From Candidatus Eremiobacterota bacterium (lineage in GTDB: Bacteria > Vulcanimicrobiota > Vulcanimicrobiia > Vulcanimicrobiales > Vulcanimicrobiaceae), in the NCBI GenBank assembly GCA_019235885.1, contig JAFAKB010000025.1:106874-170873 (forward strand): 64,000 nt of DNA, given 5' to 3'. The first letter of the stretch is position 1; the number at the start of each line of letters is the position of its first letter. A model generated the notes under the pieces. The model worked only from the letters and a program-made list of their open reading frames with translations. It ran no database searches and was not told the DNA's origin. Shown piece by piece: positions 17,137 to 25,251 of this stretch. The translations under genes and the position numbers were made by a program.

Positions 17137-18163
17137 CGGTCGCCGTTAAAGGTACATCGGGCGGCGGCGACCTCAAGGGAGGTACCTCGATCAGCGGCTC
17201 TGGTGGGAACTCAAAGGCCTCATGGCGCCAGCCGAGCCGAAAACCCATGCAGTACGCGCCGATGAGCTCGAGAGCCCGCGCTTTTTGCGCGTGCATCATC
17301 GCCGATAGTCCGTTGGACGCCAAGAGCTCGGCTTGGAAGGCTTCGTCTGCTCGCCGTTGGGCCACAATCTCGGTATTGCGAGCCAATTCAAGGGGCGTGC
17401 GCGCGCGAAGCTGTGTCGCCAACAGCGCCGAAACGAAGATCACCAGGAATGGTACGCCGAACGCCGCTATCACGCTCATGCCCTTTGATGCGTCGAATGA
17501 GCGCAAGGAAACGAGATACTCGAAGCGAGCCCCTCCGATGACGACGCAGTAGACAATCGCAGCCACCATGGTCGCGACAGTAATCTCACGTTGGCGCAAA
17601 AGGAGCGCCTGTCCTAGAAAGTGACCGATGATGACGCCGAACGACCCGAGCACCATCGCTAGCGGAGCGAGGACGAGCGTCGGCAGCCGCCAGAACTCTA
17701 GCGTGAAGTAACTGAAACCAACGTAAAAGGCACCGATGAACGACTGCGCAGCGTAATACGCTGTTGCGGACATGAACTGGCCGAACGCGCGCTCCGGAAT
17801 CGCGTTGGAGCTCCTTCGCGCCAATTCATGTTGGTACTCGTCGACGGCAGCATGTGCTTTGCGCGTCGCATCGCGAAGGCGGACGAGCCGAGTCGCGGAG
17901 CGGCGCTGATAGTCCGAAATCGCTAGTTGAAACCGCACTTCGGTCCGGTGGGCGAGCGCGACCATCCTTGCCTCAACGAGCGCGCTCGCAGCCTTGACCG
18001 AGCGGTGGCGGCTGAAGTAGTACCCGTCGATAAAGCCGAGGAGCTGCTCGCAAGCGGTCCGTACACTGTGCCGGAATGCAGGCAGCATGAAAAAGAATGT
18101 TACCAGGAGGATCACTGCGGCCGGCGCGGTCCAACCCATTGATTCAATCAACGGAGCGGACAT
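17114..18163 (-). CDS. multi-pass membrane protein, paralogue of the gene at 20505-21593
   Basis: The 349-residue protein has one N-terminal membrane helix, a long helical, charge-rich cytosolic or periplasmic stretch (about residues 35-130), four or five membrane helices and an amphipathic tail. It is clearly related to the first gene of the operon: LLGFIDGYYFSRH versus IIGYRDGFFLSSH, IIGHFLGQA versus VLGHFCGQA, IAAFGVPFL versus IAAFGIPFL, and GFRLGWRHEAFEF versus GFHFGWRNEPLEF. Family and function are unknown. Its ATG lies 16 bases inside the preceding gene, consistent with translational coupling as the operon's last gene. Confidence 0.7.
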   Translation of the reverse strand: MSAPLIESMGWTAPAAVILLVTFFFMLPAFRHSVRTACEQLLGFIDGYYFSRHRSVKAASALVEARMVALAHRTEVRFQLAISDYQRRSATRLVRLRDATRKAHAAVDEYQHELARRSSNAIPERAFGQFMSATAYYAAQSFIGAFYVGFSYFTLEFWRLPTLVLAPLAMVLGSFGVIIGHFLGQALLLRQREITVATMVAAIVYCVVIGGARFEYLVSLRSFDASKGMSVIAAFGVPFLVIFVSALLATQLRARTPLELARNTEIVAQRRADEAFQAELLASNGLSAMMHAQKARALELIGAYCMGFRLGWRHEAFEFPPEPLIEVPPLRSPPPDVPLTATVTEAEST

Positions 18164-19293
18164 GGCGCAAAGTCATTCGTGCCGTCCGGATGCGTATGCT
18201 GCAAGACGTATCTGATCGGAGGAGGTAACGCGGTGACATCGGTCCCCGCGGGAGGAAACTGCATCAACACGTCGAAATGCTTTTGAAGATTTTCATCCGA
18301 CCACGGATCTTCGCTCTTCGGGAACGACCACTCATACGGAAACAACGCGCTGTCCCTGTGGCCGTCCGCATACGTCACGCGCACCTGCATCTTTTCGTAC
18401 GCCGTTCCATCCACGTAACGCGTCTGCGCATACGGCAGAAACTCTACAGTGGCGCAGTCTTCGCGCGGCGTCGCAGACGTGACGGGGGTCGCCGCCGAAC
18501 CCGAGCGCGTCTCGGCGACCTGTTTCCCGACGATAAAGCGTGAATGAGGGGGACGGGGCACCGGGCGCTGAGCCACGAGGCGTGGCCTAAATACTGGGCG
18601 GTGCATCGGGCGCTGAACCACGACACGTGGCCTGAGTACTTGTCTCTGTAGCGTTGTCGCGACCGGCGATGGGGATGGCGCGGGAGTCAAAGTTGGCGCC
18701 GGTGTGCTGGGCGGCGTGGCTCGCTGCGCTGCTTTCACGGCGACGAATCGCTTCGAACGCGGCGCCGACTGGACAATTCGTGGGCTCGCGCGCGCGGCCG
18801 GCACGGTATGCGACGATCTCGCTGGCGCCGACATCGCCGGTGCCGAAGTATACGGTGGAATGGAAGCCGGCTGTACAGAGCTTGATATCAAGGCGACTTG
18901 GGATTGCCGAGAATCGCGGCCGGGCGGGTTATGAAGGAGCAATGCGACGATCACCGTCGTCACGGCGAGCGTAAGACCGACTGCAAGCGCGATCGCCCCA
19001 ACACCCCACGCCGCGCGCCGCGCCGACGCTTCGCCGGGTTCGACTTCGAACGGACGGTATCGCATCGTCGTTTGCGTACCACGAAAGCACGAGCAATGAT
19101 TGGCATATCCGCGCCAAGATTCAAACCGATGCGGCTTCTCGCACTGGCCGCAGAAGACGACGCGATCGCCAACGGCGAAGTCGCCTCCCGTAACGGGGTC
19201 GGCGCGTGTGCGCCGGTTCCGTGAAAGGATGTCAAGTTTCTCCGCGTCGAGTGTGTAGATGTCATGAGGTTCCATGCGATCCGCGAGTCTCAT
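18148..19293 (-). CDS. single-pass protein with N-terminal Cys cluster and Pro-rich linker
   Basis: A 381-residue protein; ATG codons at 19293 and 19275 both fit. The cytosolic N-terminus has a zinc-ribbon-like cluster (FCGQCEKPH, then HCSCF). A single membrane helix near residues 95-117 is followed by a Pro/Ala/Thr-rich spacer containing imperfect repeats of the type RPVPRP. A compact C-terminal domain, with one Cys near each end (EDCATVEF and APCPLR), would lie outside the cytoplasm. The architecture suggests a sensor or envelope-spanning scaffold. No family is recognised. It lies between the 147-residue gene (9 bases upstream) and the last membrane gene of the operon. Confidence 0.65.
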   Translation of the reverse strand: MRLADRMEPHDIYTLDAEKLDILSRNRRTRADPVTGGDFAVGDRVVFCGQCEKPHRFESWRGYANHCSCFRGTQTTMRYRPFEVEPGEASARRAAWGVGAIALAVGLTLAVTTVIVALLLHNPPGRDSRQSQVALISSSVQPASIPPYTSAPAMSAPARSSHTVPAARASPRIVQSAPRSKRFVAVKAAQRATPPSTPAPTLTPAPSPSPVATTLQRQVLRPRVVVQRPMHRPVFRPRLVAQRPVPRPPHSRFIVGKQVAETRSGSAATPVTSATPREDCATVEFLPYAQTRYVDGTAYEKMQVRVTYADGHRDSALFPYEWSFPKSEDPWSDENLQKHFDVLMQFPPAGTDVTALPPPIRYVLQHTHPDGTNDFAPCPLR

Positions 19294-19302
19294 GAACGCT
19301 CG

Positions 19303-19746
19303 CTATGCGTCCTGACCGAACTGTCGGCGCTGCTCAAGATAGTGATCGATTTCGCCGAGACGGAGCCCTATCTTCTCGAGCGAGACGAAACCGCCCCAAC
19401 CGCGGCCGCACCGCACCGCTCCACTCGAACTAGAGCGGACCGGGAAGCTGACCTCGGCGATCGACACATCGAACCGAATAATCGCGATGAAGTCAGCGAA
19501 CCCGCAGACCGGATGAACGCGCTGGAGGGCGTCGCTGAGCCGGGTCCAGGTCTCATCGTCGTAGTTCCTTGTACGTGCGCGGAGAATCGTTAACACGGCA
19601 GTCAGCTCGCGCTGCAGCCGATCGCGCAGAAAACTCGGCACATAATATGGATAGATCCGGCGCAGCAGCCAGGGCATGACCTTGTTCCTAAACTTTGTCG
19701 CCGGAATTCCACTCGCCGTCGTCACGTCCACTCCCAATCCGACCAA
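19303..19746 (-). CDS. small hypothetical protein of the membrane operon
   Basis: A 147-residue product from a TTG start at 19746, or a GTG at 19731; neither has a strong ribosome-binding site. It begins three bases after the stop of the lipoprotein gene and ends nine bases before the next gene, so it sits firmly inside the operon. The sequence has a basic, aromatic first third (WLLRRIYPYYVPSFLRDRL) that could associate with membranes and a helical remainder. No domain is recognised. Confidence 0.55.
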   Translation of the reverse strand: MVGLGVDVTTASGIPATKFRNKVMPWLLRRIYPYYVPSFLRDRLQRELTAVLTILRARTRNYDDETWTRLSDALQRVHPVCGFADFIAIIRFDVSIAEVSFPVRSSSSGAVRCGRGWGGFVSLEKIGLRLGEIDHYLEQRRQFGQDA

Positions 19747-19749
19747 CTT

Positions 19750-20508
19750 TTAGCGCGGTAGTGCGGGGCAGCCTTTTAGCGTTGGCTCGTACCAAACGAG
19801 GTTCGCGCCCGCACTGGTAAAGAATAGCTCCCAGAAGTGCTCGATGTTGACGAGCCGTTTCTGATCGGCCCACTGGTGATCACCTGCTGTAATCCCGGCC
19901 ATGCATACGTCGACTCCCGATAGCTGCGGCATCGTCCCGAGCTGCTGGAGATGCTCGACGATGTGCTTTGCTGTCGCCTCGTTAAGATCAAGATGATAGT
20001 CTGCCATGTTGATGACCGAGCTCTGCTCGAAGCCGGACGAAAGGATCACGAGGATCTTCTTGGACGACCCTTTGTCACCGCCGAATCGTTTGGCCGCTGA
20101 GCCAATCGCTGCAATGATCTCGGTGCGGTCGCTGCCAGCGCGATTGGCATCGAGGACTGCGAGTGCTTTCTTGACGTCAGCTTGCCCTTTCTTTTTCGCG
20201 AGATCTTGTTGATAGAAGTTCGTCCCAACGAAGGAGTACGCCGGCAACGCCTCGTCGTAGAGTGCCTGCAGTGCAAAGGAACGTTCGCTGATCGGCGAGA
20301 CGACGATGTGCCAGCCCGGTTGGATTCCGGTATTTGCGAGTTGCAGGAAAGCGTCGCGCTCGAGGGGCCACGCGTTCCCGCGCGCCTGATGATGATTGCT
20401 TGCAAGCACCTCAACGTGTGTCTCGCCTGAGCATCCAGCCAGCAATCCGGCGCTCCCGGCGACAAGAAGGAGGGCGATTGCGACATGCAGTGGACTCGGT
20501 GCGCTCAC
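19750..20508 (-). CDS. lipoprotein with a von Willebrand A-like domain
   Basis: The GTG at 20508 overlaps the stop of the preceding gene (GTGA) and gives 252 residues beginning with a lipoprotein signal whose lipobox is LLAGC near residue 20. A longer frame exists but would place the signal inside the protein. The mature domain has strand-helix repeats typical of vWA folds: WHIVVSPISERSF, SDRTEIIAAIGSAAKRFGG followed by KKILVILSSGF, and a later VDVCMAGITAGDH. The canonical DxSxS motif is not seen, so metal-ion binding is doubtful. It probably faces the periplasm and may interact with the membrane partners encoded around it. Confidence 0.65.
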   Translation of the reverse strand: MSAPSPLHVAIALLLVAGSAGLLAGCSGETHVEVLASNHHQARGNAWPLERDAFLQLANTGIQPGWHIVVSPISERSFALQALYDEALPAYSFVGTNFYQQDLAKKKGQADVKKALAVLDANRAGSDRTEIIAAIGSAAKRFGGDKGSSKKILVILSSGFEQSSVINMADYHLDLNEATAKHIVEHLQQLGTMPQLSGVDVCMAGITAGDHQWADQKRLVNIEHFWELFFTSAGANLVWYEPTLKGCPALPR

Positions 20509-21593
20509 GGCGAACCGCCGCGGCTCATGCCGGAAGCGGTCGCCGCAGCGGGCGGAGTGGTCTCCGGCGCTACTGCTGGCGGGGGCCATTCGGCGGCGGG
20601 TATCTTGATCTGCGGATCATCGAATTCAAGCGGTTCGTTCCGCCAGCCAAAATGAAAGCCTCGATAGTAGGCATCGATTATCTCGAGTGTCCGCCACTTC
20701 CTCTCTTCCATACGAGCGTTCAGCTTCTCGGCAGCAATCCTGCCGCCGGCAAAGGTCGCGTCGCACAGATGCTGTGCGGCGCTCTCTCTCGCGCGCGCCA
20801 GCTCCAGCGCGGTCGGGTATCGGAGTTGTGCCCCAAGAATTACCGAGGTGAACACAAGCAAAAACGGGATACCGAAAGCCGCGATCGCGCTAATTGTGTC
20901 TACGTTGCTTACCTGGGCCTGCGAAAGAAGATATGCGAACCGCGTTGCGCCGAGGATCAGGCTCTGCCCGACGCAGCCGATTCCTGTCGCGATCGCAATG
21001 GGGCGATTCCCGTTCTTAATCGCCTGCCCGCAGAAATGACCAAGAACGACGCCAATACCACCCAGCATGAGCACGAGTGGTACGAGCAAGATCGTCGGCA
21101 ATGCGAACAGTTCGAATGCAAAGTATGTAAAGACGATATCGCCAACGCCGATGATGGCCTGCAATGTGTAATAGGTTTTTTCAGAAAAGGGAGAACGCGA
21201 CGACACACTCGTTTCGAAAATTCCGTTCGAACGGTCACGCTTGGCCTGATCTTCGATACGCACCAGCGCCTCCGCGGCATCTTTATGCTCCCGCAACGCA
21301 ACCGTGTAGCCTAGATACCTCTTCCGCGTCTCCTCATGATACTTGATCATCTTCTTGCGGCACCATCTCACGACGCTATGTTGGAAGCCGTCGACCTTGC
21401 TCGTAACCGCGTGCTCCGCAGATCGAAGCTGATGGCTTGAGAGAAAGAACCCGTCACGGTAACCAATGATCTGTTCGTACAGCGTGCGTAAGGCGCGCCG
21501 CGTTGGCGGAAAGATCAGGAGCAATGCGATCGCGACAACCATTGCGATCAGCAGCCCGCGATACGGTTCTAGCGCAGGCGGGAGCGGTGGCAT
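20505..21593 (-). CDS. multi-pass membrane protein, first gene of the unknown operon
   Basis: The 362-residue product starts at ATG 21593 with an AAAGG site eight bases upstream. Topology mirrors its paralogue at 17114-18163: an N-terminal helix (GLLIAMVVAIALLLIF), a charged helical region of about 120 residues, then four membrane helices (including TILLVPLVLMLGGIGVVLGH) and a helical, Pro-rich tail. No known family is recognised. It is transcribed away from the ABM monooxygenase gene and its stop overlaps the lipoprotein's GTG. Both paralogues bracket the operon, which suggests a hetero-oligomeric membrane complex. Confidence 0.7.
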   Translation of the reverse strand: MPPLPPALEPYRGLLIAMVVAIALLLIFPPTRRALRTLYEQIIGYRDGFFLSSHQLRSAEHAVTSKVDGFQHSVVRWCRKKMIKYHEETRKRYLGYTVALREHKDAAEALVRIEDQAKRDRSNGIFETSVSSRSPFSEKTYYTLQAIIGVGDIVFTYFAFELFALPTILLVPLVLMLGGIGVVLGHFCGQAIKNGNRPIAIATGIGCVGQSLILGATRFAYLLSQAQVSNVDTISAIAAFGIPFLLVFTSVILGAQLRYPTALELARARESAAQHLCDATFAGGRIAAEKLNARMEERKWRTLEIIDAYYRGFHFGWRNEPLEFDDPQIKIPAAEWPPPAVAPETTPPAAATASGMSRGGSP

Positions 21594-21740
21594 CAAGGAA
21601 GCCTTTCACACCCAAGGGCGTCGAGAAGGTTGGGGGGCTCTAGATTAAAGTACGGCTTGCTTAATCCCTCCTGCAAGACGGTCTTTTCAATGCTGGGCCG
21701 CGGTGGGTATAGCCAGGCTTCCGGGGAAACCGGGCCCGCG

Positions 21741-22031
21741 ATGCTCATCAACGCCGTGACGTACACCTTTCCTGTGGCCGAGGCCGACGAGGCGGAGCGG
21801 CTCTTCAGGGAGCTGCGCGCGGCCTCGCTCGGCGAGGCTGGGTGTCTAGGCTACGAGGTCTGCCGCGGAGATGGGGATGCCGCCGGGACGTTCGTGCTTT
21901 ACGAGAAGTGGCGCGACAAGGCGGCGCTCGACGAGCACTACGAGCAGGTTCACTTCGTGCGGCTCGCGCTCAACGGGCTGCGTCCGCTGGCGACCAGCCG
22001 CACGGCCGTTCGAGGGACGCCGGTCGAGTAG
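21741..22031 (+). CDS. ABM-fold (antibiotic biosynthesis monooxygenase-like) protein
   Basis: A 96-residue protein with the ferredoxin-like dimeric alpha/beta pattern of the ABM family: YTFPVAEADEAERLFRELRAAS, then GCLGYEVCRG, FVLYEKWRDKAALDEHYEQVHF. Members are small cofactor-independent monooxygenases or quinone/haem-related enzymes; a precise substrate is not deducible. The ATG at 21741 places it directly before the LOG-family gene, whose start overlaps this stop by one base, so the two are probably translated together. Confidence 0.8.
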   Translation: MLINAVTYTFPVAEADEAERLFRELRAASLGEAGCLGYEVCRGDGDAAGTFVLYEKWRDKAALDEHYEQVHFVRLALNGLRPLATSRTAVRGTPVE

Positions 22032-22603
22032 TGCGGGTCTGCGTCTACTGCGGGTCGTCGCCCGGGGACGACGGGCGCTACGCGGCGATCGCGCGCGCGT
22101 TCGGCGCGGCGCTGGCGCGCGCCGGGATCGGCGTGGTGTACGGCGGCGGGCGCGTCGGGCTGATGGGCGCGCTCGCCGACGCGGCGCTCGAAGCGGACGG
22201 CGACGTGGTCGGGATCATCCCGCGGTTCTTGCAAGAGCGCGAGATCGCGCACGGCGGCGTCGACTTGCGCGTCGTCGAGTCGATGCACGAGCGCAAGCAG
22301 CTCATGTCGGAGCTCGCCGACGCGTTCGTCGCGCTGCCCGGCGGCTTCGGCACGTTCGAAGAGTTCTTCGAGATCGTCACCTGGGTGCAGCTACGGCTGA
22401 TCGACGCGCCGTGCATCGTCGCCAACGTCGACGGGTACTACGACGCGCTGCTCGCGCTGATCGACGGCGCGCACGCCAAAGGCTTCATCAGCGCGAAGAA
22501 CCGCGCGATCGTCGAGTCGTTCGACAGCCTGGACGAGGTGATCGCCAGGCTGATCCGCGAAGCTCCGGCGACGCGAACGGCCGCAAGGGAAGATGTGACA
22601 TGA
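22031..22603 (+). CDS. LOG-family Rossmann protein (cytokinin riboside 5'-monophosphate phosphoribohydrolase-like)
   Basis: The 190-residue product starts at GTG with VCVYCGSSPGDD, the characteristic opening of the TIGR00730 family, and has VVYGGGRVGLMGALADAAL and the active-site motif PGGFGTFEEFFE, preceded by MHERKQLM. These enzymes release N6-modified adenines or hydrolyse nucleotide monophosphates to base and ribose 5-phosphate. The stop overlaps the aldehyde dehydrogenase ATG (ATGA), so the three genes form a compact operon. Confidence 0.9.
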   Translation: MRVCVYCGSSPGDDGRYAAIARAFGAALARAGIGVVYGGGRVGLMGALADAALEADGDVVGIIPRFLQEREIAHGGVDLRVVESMHERKQLMSELADAFVALPGGFGTFEEFFEIVTWVQLRLIDAPCIVANVDGYYDALLALIDGAHAKGFISAKNRAIVESFDSLDEVIARLIREAPATRTAAREDVT

Positions 22604-24057
22604 CGACTGCGACGACGCACGGCGCGGCCTATGCCGGCGAGCTGCGGATGGTGATCGGCGGAGAGCCGGTCGGCCCGGACGCGCGGCGCACGCTCGCCGT
22701 GCACGATCCGGCGAGCGGCGAGGAGATCGGCCGGCTTCCGATTGCCACCACGGAAGATCTCGAGCGCGCGCTCGAATCCGCGCAGCGCGGTTTTGCGCGC
22801 TGGCGCGCGACCTCGCCCTACGACCGCGCGAACGTGCTGCGCACCGCGGCGCGGCTGATCCGCGAGCGCGTCGACCCGATCGCGCGCATCCTCACGCTCG
22901 AGCAAGGAAAACCGCTTAGCGAGTCGCGGCTCGAAATTCTCGCCACCGCCGACATCCTCGAGTGGAGCGGCGAAGAAGGCCGGCGCGCGTACGGGCGCGT
23001 CGTGCCGGGCCGCTCGCCGGCGGTGCGGCAGTTGGTGATGCGCGAACCGGTCGGCCCGGTCGCGGCGTTCACGCCCTGGAACTTCCCCGCGATCACGCCG
23101 GGGCGCAAGCTCGCGGGCGCGCTCGGCGCCGGCTGCTCGATCATCATCAAGCCGTCCGAAGAAACCCCCGCGACGGCGCTGGCGCTCTACGACGCGCTGC
23201 GCGACGCGGGCTTGCCCGACGACGTCGTGAACGTGGTGTACGGGGACCCGCCGCACATCTCCGAGACGCTGATCGCCTCGCCGGTGATCCGCAAGATCTC
23301 GTTCACCGGCTCGACCGCGGTCGGCAAGCACCTTGCGCGGCTCGCCGCGGACGGGCTCAAGCGCGCGACGCTCGAGCTCGGCGGACACGCGCCGGTGATC
23401 GTCAGCGACAAAGCCGACCTCGGAAAAGCCGTCGGGATGTCCGTCTCGGCGAAATTCCGCAACGCCGGACAAGTCTGCGTCTCGCCGACGCGGTTCTTCG
23501 TGCAGGAGAACGTCGTCGCGAAGTTCACCGAAGCGTTCGCCGCGAAGGGAGCCTCGCTGCGCATCGGGCACGGGCTCGAAGACACGACGCAGATGGGCTC
23601 GCTGGCGAACGCGCGCCGGCGCGACGCGATGGTCTCGCTGGTCGAAGACACGACGCGGCGCGGCGGCCGCGTGCACATCGGCGGCTCGCCGCTCGACTCC
23701 CCCGGATTCTTCTTTCCGCCGACCGTCTTCACCGACGTTCCCGCCGACGCGCGCGTGCTCAACGAAGAACCGTTCGGGCCGATCGCGGTGATCACGCCGT
23801 ACCGCGAGCTCTCCGACGCGATCGCGCAGGCGAACGCGCTGCCCTACGGGCTCGCGGCGTACGCGTTCACGCAGGACGTCGGCGAGTCGATCCGGCTCGG
23901 CAACGAGATCGAAGCCGGGATGATCGGGATCAACCACTTCGGGATCGCCTTCGCCGAGCTGCCGTTCGGCGGAATCAAAGACTCCGGCTATGGAAGCGAA
24001 GGCGGCACCGAAGGGCTCGACGGTTACCTGCTCACGAAGACCGTCACGACCAGCTGA
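22600..24057 (+). CDS. NAD(P)-dependent aldehyde dehydrogenase, succinate-semialdehyde type
   Basis: A 485-residue enzyme with all family blocks: FTPWNFPAITPGRKLAGALGAGC, IIKPSEETP, ISFTGSTAVGKHL, the catalytic Glu in LELGGHAPV and the catalytic Cys in NAGQVCVSPTRF, plus the closing EEPFGPIAVI and ELPFGGIKDSGYGSEGG. Overall similarity is highest to GabD-like succinate-semialdehyde and related aldehyde dehydrogenases; the substrate is not proved by sequence. It is the third gene of a compact operon and is followed by a strong terminator. Confidence 0.9.
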   Translation: MTTATTHGAAYAGELRMVIGGEPVGPDARRTLAVHDPASGEEIGRLPIATTEDLERALESAQRGFARWRATSPYDRANVLRTAARLIRERVDPIARILTLEQGKPLSESRLEILATADILEWSGEEGRRAYGRVVPGRSPAVRQLVMREPVGPVAAFTPWNFPAITPGRKLAGALGAGCSIIIKPSEETPATALALYDALRDAGLPDDVVNVVYGDPPHISETLIASPVIRKISFTGSTAVGKHLARLAADGLKRATLELGGHAPVIVSDKADLGKAVGMSVSAKFRNAGQVCVSPTRFFVQENVVAKFTEAFAAKGASLRIGHGLEDTTQMGSLANARRRDAMVSLVEDTTRRGGRVHIGGSPLDSPGFFFPPTVFTDVPADARVLNEEPFGPIAVITPYRELSDAIAQANALPYGLAAYAFTQDVGESIRLGNEIEAGMIGINHFGIAFAELPFGGIKDSGYGSEGGTEGLDGYLLTKTVTTS

Positions 24058-24122
24058 GACGCGGCGCGGGTACACGGGCCGCGATGAATGCGCGCCCGGT
24101 ATCAGCGGCCGTCATCGCAATG

Positions 24123-24150
24123 AAAAAGTCGCCTTTTCAGGCGGCTTTTT
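24123..24150. terminator. bidirectional intrinsic terminator
   Basis: AAAAAGTCGCC pairs with GGCGGCTTTTT over 11 base pairs (one G-T wobble) around a six-base loop TTTTCA. The T-run follows the stem on the plus strand and, by symmetry, on the minus strand as well. It lies 66 bases after the aldehyde dehydrogenase stop and 22 bases after the LuxR-type gene's stop on the other strand, so it can end both transcripts. Confidence 0.85.
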
Positions 24151-24171
24151 CGTTTGGGGCTACGCTGCACA

Positions 24172-24387
24172 CTACGCCGGCTCGCGTGTCCTCAAATAAC
24201 CTTCGTCGTAGGCGCGCGCCACGAGATGAGCGCGTGAACGAGCGAGCATTTTCATGTAGAGCGACCTGATATGGAATTCGACGGTCGCCGTGCTGCGGCC
24301 GATGCGAGAAGCAATTTCCTTGCTCTGCAAGCCTTCGGCCAGGCCTTCCAAAACGGAAAACTCGATCTTGGTGAGAACGTTGTGCAC
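24172..24387 (-). CDS. stand-alone LuxR/GerE-type HTH regulator
   Basis: A 71-residue protein that is almost only a LuxR-type helix-turn-helix: LTKIEFSVLEGLAEGLQSKEIA, RIGRSTATVEFHIRSLYMKM, then HLVARAYDEGYL. No receiver, autoinducer-binding or ATPase domain is present, so it may act as a small constitutive or dimerising regulator. It lies 0.5 kb from the lanthipeptide precursors, transcribed divergently from them. SapB-type lanthipeptide clusters in Streptomyces use a LuxR-type response regulator (RamR), so a pathway-specific role is a reasonable inference. Confidence 0.75.
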   Translation of the reverse strand: MHNVLTKIEFSVLEGLAEGLQSKEIASRIGRSTATVEFHIRSLYMKMLARSRAHLVARAYDEGYLRTREPA

Positions 24388-24898
24388 GCGCGATCCTATC
24401 TTTCCCGGCTAAGGTAAGCAACGCCTGGCTGGTTCACGCCAGCGTCAAGAGACTTCAGTCAAAACAAAAGATGCTCCTCCACCGCGTGCGGCACTCAGCG
24501 CTTAGCAGGGCGTCCATAAAGAGAAACTTGTGCTTGCCTTCCCTGCTGACCGGTGATCGTTGCAATTAGACATTGACGGGTCCTTGCGCGATCTGTCGCC
24601 GAGTTCAGCACGGCGATAAGCAAGCGACTCTCGCTGTCCGTTTTCCGCCCATCGCGCGGAACGCACACTGATCGTGACCGAACGTTTCAGCTATCGGTTT
24701 TGCGAGTACCCGCACTGCAAGTGCCGATGGTATTATTCGTCACGCAGCGGCGCTGCAGGTCCGGGGTGCTTGGAGGGACAGCTGTCTTGCTGTGCGCTAG
24801 GCTACCGCGTCGCGGAACCTTTTGGTCGTACAGCGCCGCTGTGTTTCCCTCCGCCACGGTGACCCGTGTGCGGCCAAAAAACGAAAGGCGAATGGTTA
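24388..24898. other. divergent regulatory region upstream of lanthipeptide precursors
   Basis: About 510 bases lie between the LuxR-type gene and the first precursor. A Cys-rich open frame (24674-24862) has no ribosome-binding site or similarity and was not accepted as a gene. The half nearest the precursors contains three CAGC/GCTG dyads. No clear sigma-70 promoter was recognised; the best -10-like hexamer is TATTAT near 24731. Confidence 0.5.
24744..24842 (+). promoter_or_regulatory. cluster of CAGC/GCTG dyads, candidate operators
   Basis: Three inverted repeats occur in 100 bases: GCAGC-GGC-GCTGC (24744-24756), ACAGCTGT (24778-24785) and ACAGC-GCC-GCTGT (24830-24842). The first and third share the layout CAGC-N3-GCTG and are 86 bases apart centre to centre, about eight helical turns. 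LuxR-type regulators bind such dyads, and one is encoded next door. Binding is an inference. Confidence 0.35.
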
Positions 24899-25027
24899 GT
24901 GCAACGGATTCTTTCGCTTCAGAAGCTCAGCCAGAACGCGGCGCCGCAAATTGCTGTGGCCGTTGCGAGCGCGACCAGCAGCACGAGCTACTGCTGCAAC
25001 AGCAAGGGACAGAACGCCGGACTGTAA
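24899..25027 (+). CDS. class III lanthipeptide precursor, copy 1
   Basis: The peptide has 42 residues and starts at GTG with an AAAGG site eight-ten bases upstream. The leader opens with QRILSLQKLSQN, matching the LxLQ-type recognition motif used by LanKC enzymes. The core has S24-x2-S27-x4-C32, the spacing of labionin or lanthionine/labionin rings, plus further Ser/Thr and a second Cys at 33. The tail reads CCNSKGQNAGL. The start was fixed by alignment with copies 2 and 3; a different, longer frame covering the same DNA is spurious. The product is expected to be dehydrated and cyclised by the enzyme encoded at 25466. Confidence 0.85.
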   Translation: MQRILSLQKLSQNAAPQIAVAVASATSSTSYCCNSKGQNAGL

Positions 25028-25077
25028 ACGGTGCGGCTCGCCTGTAGTCTGGGGTCTAGAAAGGGGGTGTTTGCATA

Positions 25078-25206
25078 ATGCAACGGATTCTCTCGCTTCA
25101 AAAACTCAGCCAGAACAACGTCCCGGGACTCGTGATCGCGGTCGCGAGTACGACCAGTAGTACGAGCTACTGCTGCAATTCCAAGGGACAAAACGCGGGA
25201 CTCTGA
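25078..25206 (+). CDS. class III lanthipeptide precursor, copy 2
   Basis: A 42-residue peptide starting ATG, with the strong site AAAGGGGG thirteen bases or fewer before it. It matches copy 1 nearly throughout: leader QRILSLQKLSQN, a variable hinge NVPGLVIAVA, then S24-x2-S27-x4-C32 and the tail CCNSKGQNAGL. Leader and tail are conserved while the hinge differs, which is the pattern expected of duplicated precursor genes under selection for enzyme recognition and product structure. It starts 179 bases after copy 1. Confidence 0.9.
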   Translation: MQRILSLQKLSQNNVPGLVIAVASTTSSTSYCCNSKGQNAGL

Positions 25207-25251
25207 GCCTGCGATAGCCTCAAATTCAAGCCGAAAGGGGGTGTACGTACG

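Noticed and set aside
24674..24862. 62-codon Cys-rich frame upstream of the precursors
   Set aside because: Contains several Cys and Tyr but has no ribosome-binding site, no leader motif and no resemblance to the three precursors; it overlaps the candidate operators.
24951..25160. 69-codon frame crossing the first two precursor genes
   Set aside because: It is a different frame spanning precursor 1, the spacer and precursor 2; the duplicated, aligned frames explain the sequence better.
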